A stretch of 64,000 nucleotides of DNA from Sphaerolaimus hirsutus. Its lineage: Eukaryota; Nematoda; Chromadorea; Monhysterida; Sphaerolaimidae. The stretch's first letter is position 1, and each line of letters begins with the position of its first letter. Shown here one piece after another: positions 23,967 to 32,900 of this stretch. Where the stretch lies: positions 14,574,529 to 14,638,528 of the forward strand of contig OZ038451.1 in assembly GCA_964036195.1 (NCBI GenBank), read 5' to 3'. Under the pieces are notes generated by a model, which did no database searches, was not told the origin of the DNA, and saw nothing but the letters and a program-made list of their open reading frames with translations. The position numbers and the translations under genes were made by a program.

Positions 23967-26900
23967 ATGGTCTTTCCATTGCCGCCCCTAGTACCTGAGC
24001 TGGACGCCGAAGGAAAGCTCGTACTACCTGAGCTCCCTGAGAAGGTGGTGGATGTTAGAACGATGGAAGAGTTGGACGAGCAGATTGATAATATCACCCG
24101 CCAGCAGCAAATTCTGCAAGGCAAAGACTACTCTTTTGAAGACCGGGCGCTGCGTACGCAGTGCCGCGGCTACCTAGCCAGATTGGACGGGTTGCTAGCG
24201 CAACTTAAGGCAGTTAAAAGAACGTTTGCTACAGAAGAAGTTCGCCGCCGCGCTAATGCGCTGCGCAACGATCCTGGCGAGGTGCCAGGGGGTGCGGGAA
24301 ATGGAAATAATGAAGAAAATGACCCAAATAACCCAACGGGAGACCCACCAACCACTGACCCACCTATCCAGCTGTTGACAGTCGCAGATCCGAACGTGGC
24401 TCCGCCCACCGGTGGCATTCCAGTACAGCATGTTGGCGGTGCCCAGCCACCGATGGGAAGGGGGTTGCCTCGCACGCCGCTGCAGCCGGCAAATCCACCA
24501 ACTGGGACAGCACCACGTACACCGCCACCTGCAACGAGCCGTACATCATCAACTGGAGCTGGAGCGTCGACTATTTCTGCGCCAGGTATGGCTGGGGGAG
24601 GTGTTTTTCCCCGCTCAAGTGTGGTAATGGCTGCACCCCGCCGGCGAGCATTTAGTGGTTCTTCTACCGTGCAAAATTTGAACGCACTGACTGCTCAAAA
24701 GGGTTCAAACCAAGTGTTTGGACTTGTGCCAAGTGTACAGAAAGGAACGTCATCCGGCTCAAATGGTTATGGAAGTCAAGGTGGCGCGCCGGGGGTGCCA
24801 TCACCACAAGTGGGCGGAGTTGGGGGAACCTTTTCAAGTGGTAGAGCCTCAAACGTAGCATCAAACCAACAAGGGGGTCCAATTGATCTCGTAAATGATG
24901 CGAGGGGTGGCGAGTGGTACCAAAAGTACATGGACGACCGCGAGCAGACCGTCGAATACTTGCGCAATGCGACCAATCAGCGCCTGCAAAATTTAGAGCT
25001 CAAAATTGCACATGCTAAGCGTGCTGCCATAAATGACAGCGTGAACCCTTATGAATTGGGAGGGGGCAAAGATTCAGTGCTTACAGGACCCTATATAACC
25101 GCGCTTAGTCAGAAATGTTGCGAATATGGGGGGGAGCGGTCTGAAGGCGCCATAAATCCCTCAGTATGGATTAAACAACTTGAGGTGGCCCTGTATTCTT
25201 TGTGTATTCCCAAAAAAAAATGGCCGCTGTGTTTGTCTTTACGCTTAAAAGGGGAACCCCTTAGGTGGCTCGCTGGAGTGGATGACTCCACCCGATCCAA
25301 CTATCAGGAGCTAAAAAGGCAATTTTTGCTGACATATGAAAATACTGAAGTTCAAATGAGAGCTCGAGATGAACTTTCTAGAACCAAACAAATTAAAACC
25401 CAGTCGGTGAAGGAATTTTACCATAATTTAAGGGATATGCATGCGTCTGCTTTTGCACATTTGGATGAAGCAACTAAAGAACGTGATTTTCGAATACTGT
25501 TTGCAAATAGTATCTCCCCCCAATTGCAAATATTTTATAGGACCTTGTCGCCTGCAGAGCAAAACCAACCTTTTCTTACCTTGTTGGAGCGTTTGTCCAC
25601 TTATGAAAGCCAAGTGACGGATACACGTGCACCACCGTCATTTGAGGTTCGCCCCAGTGCACCGGGCGATCAGAATAGGCGGGGCGGCTACGTGCCGCGC
25701 GGCCGATTTGTGATGAATAGGCGGCGGTTTGAAAGGCGCCCATTTAATGACCGCGAAAATGCCTCTGCAAATCGAGCTGATGACCCCCTTAGCCAACTGG
25801 AGCGCCCCACGGAAGTGTTGCAATCTGCGCGCACAGGTCTTAGAACGGAAGAAAATGATTCCGGTTCCAAAAATACAGAAATTGTAAAAAAATTAGATGA
25901 AATTTCTGGTGAGATAAAGAAGGGCACTGAGCGAGTTGATAAATTAGAGTCACAGTTTCGTGACGAATCTTCAGAAATGAGGCGGGCTATTCTCGAAATA
26001 GGTAGAAAATCGGCGGAAAATTTCGCGCAGGGGCGCGGAATGACTTTTCGCAGGGGAGGGGCATCAAATCCAAATTTTCAAGGAAATTCAATGCCCAGAA
26101 ATTTTCAAAATTCGAACCCAAATGGCCCAAATCAAAACCTAAATGCTAGCCTTACTTCGGCCCCCCCTAGTTCGCCCAATTACACGCAACAAAACCAACA
26201 AAATATGCGTGGTGCAGGGTGGTCCACTCAGTATAGGTCCCAGGGGCCCGGCTCAAATATGAGCCAGGGCGCAGGCTCTCCGCGGGCGTGTTATCAATGC
26301 GGCCAGGTGGGGCACTTGGCGCGCTCGTGTACGGCCACGCGCGGGCAAAATAGACCACCTGAGAGGGTAAATCATGTTTATCATTCATTGTCAACTTTGG
26401 CCGCGGGGGTTGCCATGGAAGACAAAAATGAGGGAAATGGGGCGGTAGAGCATCTGTTTTCGATACTCGCTAAACCAGTGAATAAAATTGGAGAAGGGGG
26501 TGGTGTAGAAAACCCCCCGGGGGAAGATTTGCCCCAGAAGTGCAAACTAATTTACAAAGAAATTGAGCAAAAAACGCTCGATAGACCGGGCGGTCAACTT
26601 ACTGCAGTCAACTCACGTCAGGCTGAGTTGACAAAAGCGCGTGCGTTTTGGGTTCCGCACGCAACGCTAAATGCTGCGCCGCTCGGACTGCCGCGGCCAT
26701 TTCTGTGTCCATTTTTCGGCGCCAAATTGATTGCGCGCCCGGCCCGTTGTGCAGATAAGGACGGGAAGATCTGCGAAGGGCAAAAATTGAAAGCGATAAT
26801 ATTAGATAATAAAATGGCACGCGTGCACCCCCGCGAAAATGTGCCGGGCCCAAATAATGACGCGCGGGCTTGTCAATTAGGTTCAAAATTTTGGGTCAGT

Positions 26901-29900
26901 GTGAATCTCTCTGAAGAAGTAGAAAAGAGGCTGAAAATTGCAGAAATTACTGCAAGCGAGCAAACTGTGAAAATGCTTGAAGTTTGCGACAAAAACGGAA
27001 GCGGACAAATTAGGGCCGAAAGCAAACGAAAAATTAGCGCGAATAAGGGATTAGGTATGCGTCACCGGGAGTGTTACGGTAGCGGCCGAGGCGTGTGCGC
27101 CTACAAATGGCGTTTTCGCCATGGAAATCTACCTGTGGGCCATAAAATGCGTGCACTAGGAATGCGGTGGCGGTTGCCGTGGCCGCGCGGCCGCGCGGTG
27201 TGTAAAATGGGGCGTCCGTCTGCGCTGCCTAAGAAACCACAAATGAATGGATCTGCGTGCTTGCCGGCTAACTTTCGACCGCCGGTCTGTACGCACAAAA
27301 GGGGAGGAAAAATCAGACAGATCTTATCTATTTCATATACATTGAACGGCGGGGCAAAAATACCCGTATTCGCAGTGCTCGCATTTTTATATGCTGCGCT
27401 GGGTGCCTGGACTTATCATTCGAGCGTTAAGCATTTTGAAAAGCACAAAATTCTCGAAATAATGGAGCCTAACCCGCAAGGAAACCCGGACCTATTTGAA
27501 CCCCGGCCCGAATCGCCTCCAAACCCTCTTTTGGATCAAATGATCGACGAAGTCGATCGTTTATCGACCATCGACGATTTTGTGCGGTCGCTGAGTCAAG
27601 ATAACCGCCCACCACGCATGGCGCCAGGTGAATTAACGAGCTCTTGCGCGCGCGCGAGTTCGGTAGGTGATACATTCGCGGCGGCGGCGGAAAATGATGG
27701 AAGTTGGCGCAAAATCTGCCGCAAGAGTAGTTTTATTGCCACAGCAGTTATTGAAGTTTTAAGTGGAAACTTATGGCCCCCCCAAGAAATGTGTGATTTT
27801 GTAAAATGGCGGCACTTTTTTGATGAACATTCCTACATGACGTCTTGTTTTGCAGAAGCAGCCGCTGCGGCGGCAGAAAGGGAAGCGGGGGCGGCCGAAA
27901 TTTTGGCCAACCTATTCAACGACGCGCCCGAACAGGTGCGGGCCGAGCACGAGCGCGGTGGCGCGGCGGGTGCCCCAGTGCCGCTGGCAGGTGACCAGCT
28001 GGAGTGGGCTGAGTTGTACGGTGAGTGCAGTAAATCGGAAATGGGTTTGTACTGGCAGTTTTTACGGTGTGGTAAAAATGGGAAGTGTACAGAGGCGCTG
28101 TCGCCGGACATGGTCGACCAGGCGCGCGCCATCACGCCACCCCAGCTGTTGGCGTCGTCCACGCTGGACGCCGGCGTGCTGCTCGCCACGCCCCCCCCGC
28201 CGGTGCACATGCATGTGCCCGCGCAGCAGCGCGAAATGGCTCCAGGTGGGTGTGAGAATGCAAAATGGAGTTTCTTGAAACCTTTTGAACTAGGTTCAGA
28301 TGTGTGTGATGTAGAAATAGGGGGTTTTTCTGCAGGCGCAGTGTCGAGCGACGCGCCTATGCCTGGCCGCACGGCCGAAGGATACCCTACGGAAGGTGCG
28401 CAGACCTCTGCTTACAACCCTAGCTTTAGGCATAAATTGGTTGCAAGTATTGGATTGCGTGTAGGCATCGACGTGGCCGGCACGCAAGCCGCGCTGGGAC
28501 GCGCTGTCGAGCGCTACGAGCAGCAGGCGCGCGGGGCGGCGCCGGTGTCCCAAGGAAGTGAGTTCCAGATAGTTCCTTATGTAAACCAACTTCATAAGGC
28601 ACATCCGGAACTCTCAGGTGCAGCGAGCGAGGGGCGAGACGACTCGCCGGTCGACCAGGTCGACTCGGTGGTCGACTCGGCTTGGAAAGGCGCCCGGGGC
28701 GATGACGGGCGGGTGCCGGTCAGGCGCAGCAAGCGGCCGCAGCGCCCTTCGCGACGGCGCTACGCCTTTGTGGCCATCGAGCCGAGCAGTGAGCCGGCGC
28801 CGGAAGACGCGCCGCAGCCGACAAAGAGTAAGCAAATTTCACATGATAGGTGGTGCGCACTTGTCACTTCGCATGTGTTTTGCGCTAAGTATGGTCCCAA
28901 TTTTGAAATTTCATGCACAAGAAAGATTGAATCCTCAATGAACAACATTAGTCAATTTAACATTTCTTTTGACAGAGTTCTACGTGACATTTTCCACCTG
29001 TGTATGGGTGATTTCCCGCCAAAGTCAAATGTTGAAAAGTACACATTAGTCATGCAAAATCAAATCCTAGATTATTGCAAAAACGCAATAAAATTCCGCT
29101 CAATTGAACACAATTGTAGGGGACACGTGAATGGGACACGTTTCTTAGCGCAAAACACAATCTTATCTGATATGATCTCCAGACAAGAGAGCACGCATTT
29201 TTGTGATTTTTGCGGACACGTGAATGCTGTTTACGCGCCGCTTGAATGGAGATCTGGGCGCGGCGAGGAGGTAATAATGAAAATTGTAAAAGTAATGAAT
29301 CATGGCCACTTATTGCAATTGGCGCACTTAGAGGGGAAATTAGCGTTGGAAAAGCGCCCTGAATATGAGCATAGGCCTGCATGCCGCGTGAAAATTATCA
29401 ATAGGAATAATGTGACTAACTTAAGGGGGCAATTAAGAATGATGATATCATTACCTAATGACCACATAAAATCGAAGTGGGGAAGATTTCATGAATTTAA
29501 CGGCGCATGTTATTTACAAATAAATGACGCAAGCGCACGCTGGTTTCCTATAAAATTAGTTGAGCAAATTGCGACAATGACAGAAATGAAATTGGAGAGT
29601 AGTGACCTTGAGCAAACACAAGATGCCTTTTGCCGTGATTATGAGAGGGAGATTTTCAATTCAAGCATTAAAATTTCTATGTTTTGTGCAAGATCGGAAT
29701 GCAAATTTAAGCATGATTGTGTTTGCTCGATGTGGGTGAAGAATGCTGATGAATACATCGATGGATCGGAAAGACTACTTATAATTTACAAAAGTCGCGA
29801 AAAAAATTGTAAACCCAAAAAATGTGAACCCACACGTAAAACCACCCACCGTTGCAGGCAAGCGGAAAGCGAGTGCGCCGGCGCCCGCGAACAGCAACGG

Positions 29901-32900
29901 CAGCAAGCGCCGCGGCACCAGCACGGCCGCACGCGCGTCCGGCGTGGAGCCCGAGCCCATCTCGGAGGGCACCGCGATCGCCATCGGCGGGATGGCGGCA
30001 CAGGAATTGACGGTGCAGGCCAAGGCGCGTCACAAATTGGCTGCGCAGATAACAGGTGTGAAAGTTGTGATTGTGGATGTTTTCGAGGACTTGAGGGTGG
30101 TTTTGCAGGACTTGAGGGCGGTTCCATCCTAAATTTGCCCCTTTTCTGCGCCCTAGTAACATCTGGAGCGGGTCAAAGGCAAAACGTAAGCACTACTGTT
30201 GTCACCAACGCCCCCTATACTCCTGAGTGGAGCACTTTTCCATTTACTGTCCCTGTGAACACACGAGGCAAAATTACCCCTTTCAAGATAGTGGATATAC
30301 ATCGTTGTGTAGTCGTGAACAGCAGTTTTACCCCAAAAAATATAATTTTGCCTTGGGTTAAGATACTTACTACCGCGAAACCACACTCAAGGCCTTCTGT
30401 ACAGTTTTGGCACTTTTCCAATATCATAAAATTATTTTGTGAGAAATGTCACTTTAGCCCCGGTACTGAAATCTCATTTTGCATTTTTTATCCTGTTAAT
30501 AAAAAATCAGCGTCGAAATGGTGTGGTATTGATTTACCTATTATATGTGTACTAACCCCCTCGCATTGTCCGTCCATTTATCAAAATGTCCGGCCCACAA
30601 GTGTCGACTGCAACCACGTGCAACAATCAAACCAATTAAGCTACCAAACTAACCGAATTTTATTAAGGCCCCATGTTGAATTAGCAAATGATAGTCTGGT
30701 CCAAATTTGTGCGTGCTTCGGTAAAGTTAGCATTAAAATGGGTTCGCAGCGGAGTTCGCGAACGTTTTTGCCAGGGTGGAAATATCTAAAAATTGAACCA
30801 AAATGTGAATTTGAACCAAAATGTGAATGTGAAAATGAAAAATTTGAATTTCACGAAAGTCTGAGAATGAGTGAACAAAAATGTTTAAACATTTTGGAAA
30901 ACTACCAAAGGGGCAAAAAAATAAATCTACGAGGGGGTTTGGAGAGCGTGGGAATGTTAGAAAAGCGCGGCTTTGAAAGTTTTGGAATTGTAAAGTCTTC
31001 ACGCAAAACTAGGAAACAATGTTTATCGTTAAAGTTGGATACACGTGAAACCTTAAGTAGTTCGCCTGAAACCGAAACTAGGCCTGAAACATCTAGCAAG
31101 GCGACCTCTGACCTAGGAACATTAGTAGCGCGAACAAATGACAAAAGTTGGCAAGATGCTTGCTCTCCGGACACTCACAAGCATCACGGCGGTCGCATGG
31201 ACTCGATCAGTACTGAGCTCGGTGGCAAAAATGTGCTGGGGACACTTGTTCACGTGTTGGGGCATTTTTCTGCATTCCTAGGTTGCGGTTTCAGTGCCGC
31301 AAACAGCATTTATCGATTCCAGTTGGCAAGTCGCCAAATTTGGGGTAACGGCACACTTGTACCAAAAATCCGGGAAAAACAAAATTACGCTCATATGACG
31401 TTAAGTGTGGCTGAAAATGGCTCGCAAAAGGAAATGGGGATACAAATTGAGAAAGGCGGTCATAATTTTAGAGGAAAAAATAGTTTGAATGAAAACGGAA
31501 GTGTGTTTAGGAACGTGGGAAGTGCGTGCGCCGCTGGGCTCAATATTGATGGGATCTGCGGGGGCAAATTTAAGGGAACCCCACAGTTGTATCTAAGGCA
31601 GGAAAATGCCTGTTTCTCGTGTAAAATGGTGAAATACGCCGTTCGGAAGGCTTGTGAGAGTCAAGTGAGTGGGAAGAAATGCGAAAATGAGTATTGTGAA
31701 CTCAGGGGAAGTAAAAGGATGGAAATGCAAATTTTCGGAAGTATATCCTGGTGTGCATGTGAATGTGGACCGACTTTTGAAATGACTCATAAGTCCTTGA
31801 AATGGATGATTATTGCGAAATCGATGGTAATTGCTGGCAAACTTGCAGATGCACCTACCACGTCTGCTCACCAACCGGTTGAGGAGGACGTGGGTGAGCA
31901 GCCAGTTGAAACTAGGCCGGGTCTATCTGACGACGGGTCTGATGCCGAGCAGCGAGAGCGCACGGCTCCCGCCCGATATCCACTCATAGTGCAGCCAAAT
32001 CGCACAGCGCCGCCCCGCATGGAGCCGACTGGCGTCGAGAATAACCTGAATTATGAGGCAGAATATGGCCACCACAAATGTGAGTATCGTAAGAAGGTGG
32101 ATCTGAGCATTTTGAGTAGAATATGTATCACAGTGTTTAGTAAAGGGGGTGCGTGTGAATTTGAGAAAAATACTAGAGTGTTTTTTGCAGCGATTCGAGT
32201 GCCGCTGCGCCCCGGGCAGACAATTTGCCACATTTTTGACTCTCCAGTGCCCATTTTTCGGCACGTGGTGGGGCTGCCGCTGGAGTATTACCAGGCAACC
32301 TATTTTCCATTGGCATGTTTGCTGGGCGGCTGCAGCACTAACAAGATCAGGCTGGCCTCTGGCGACATTGATGTCACTGTGCCGCATGTGACATATGGAA
32401 ATCTACCATTCAAGGATTTTTCTATCAATTTTATGCATGCGAGGCACCGCCTGTGCCACACAGTGGGCGCCGATTGCTACTGGTGGGGCGTGAATCTGAT
32501 GGTGGCCTCGGCAATGGGAAATGACCATCTAATCAGAGACTTACTGTTGAGGCCACCGGTGGTGATGGGCCGCATTCCTATGGTGTGTACTGAGCACCAG
32601 TACTTCTTCCTGGTCAAGCCCAAGGACATCATGGACCGGGTGCCCGGATCGGGAGTGATGTGCTTCACGTATTTGGATTGTGTGGAGCACCTGACGATGA
32701 GCCACTCGTTGAAGATGACACCAGTCACGGTGATGGCTGTGGTGGAGACACTTTTGAGTGAGTTTGAGCATTGCGAGGGGGCTGATTGGATTTTTGCCAG
32801 TCTTAGGAAAGATGAAAAAATTTGCAGTTTTGTCAATTTGTGTAAAATGATGAGCGCTATTTGTTTTGCAGGAGTGATACGCAGCGAGATTGTGCCGAAA

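Noticed and set aside
27833..28372. Minus-strand 179-codon frame opposite accessory exons E2-E4
   Set aside because: It is antisense to GC-rich exons with fixed phase; this composition produces antisense frames. No start context or family motif.
30109..30185. Extra 77-nt accessory exon
   Set aside because: Good acceptor and donor, but it ends in phase 0 and would put E8 out of frame; E7 joins E8 directly in phase.
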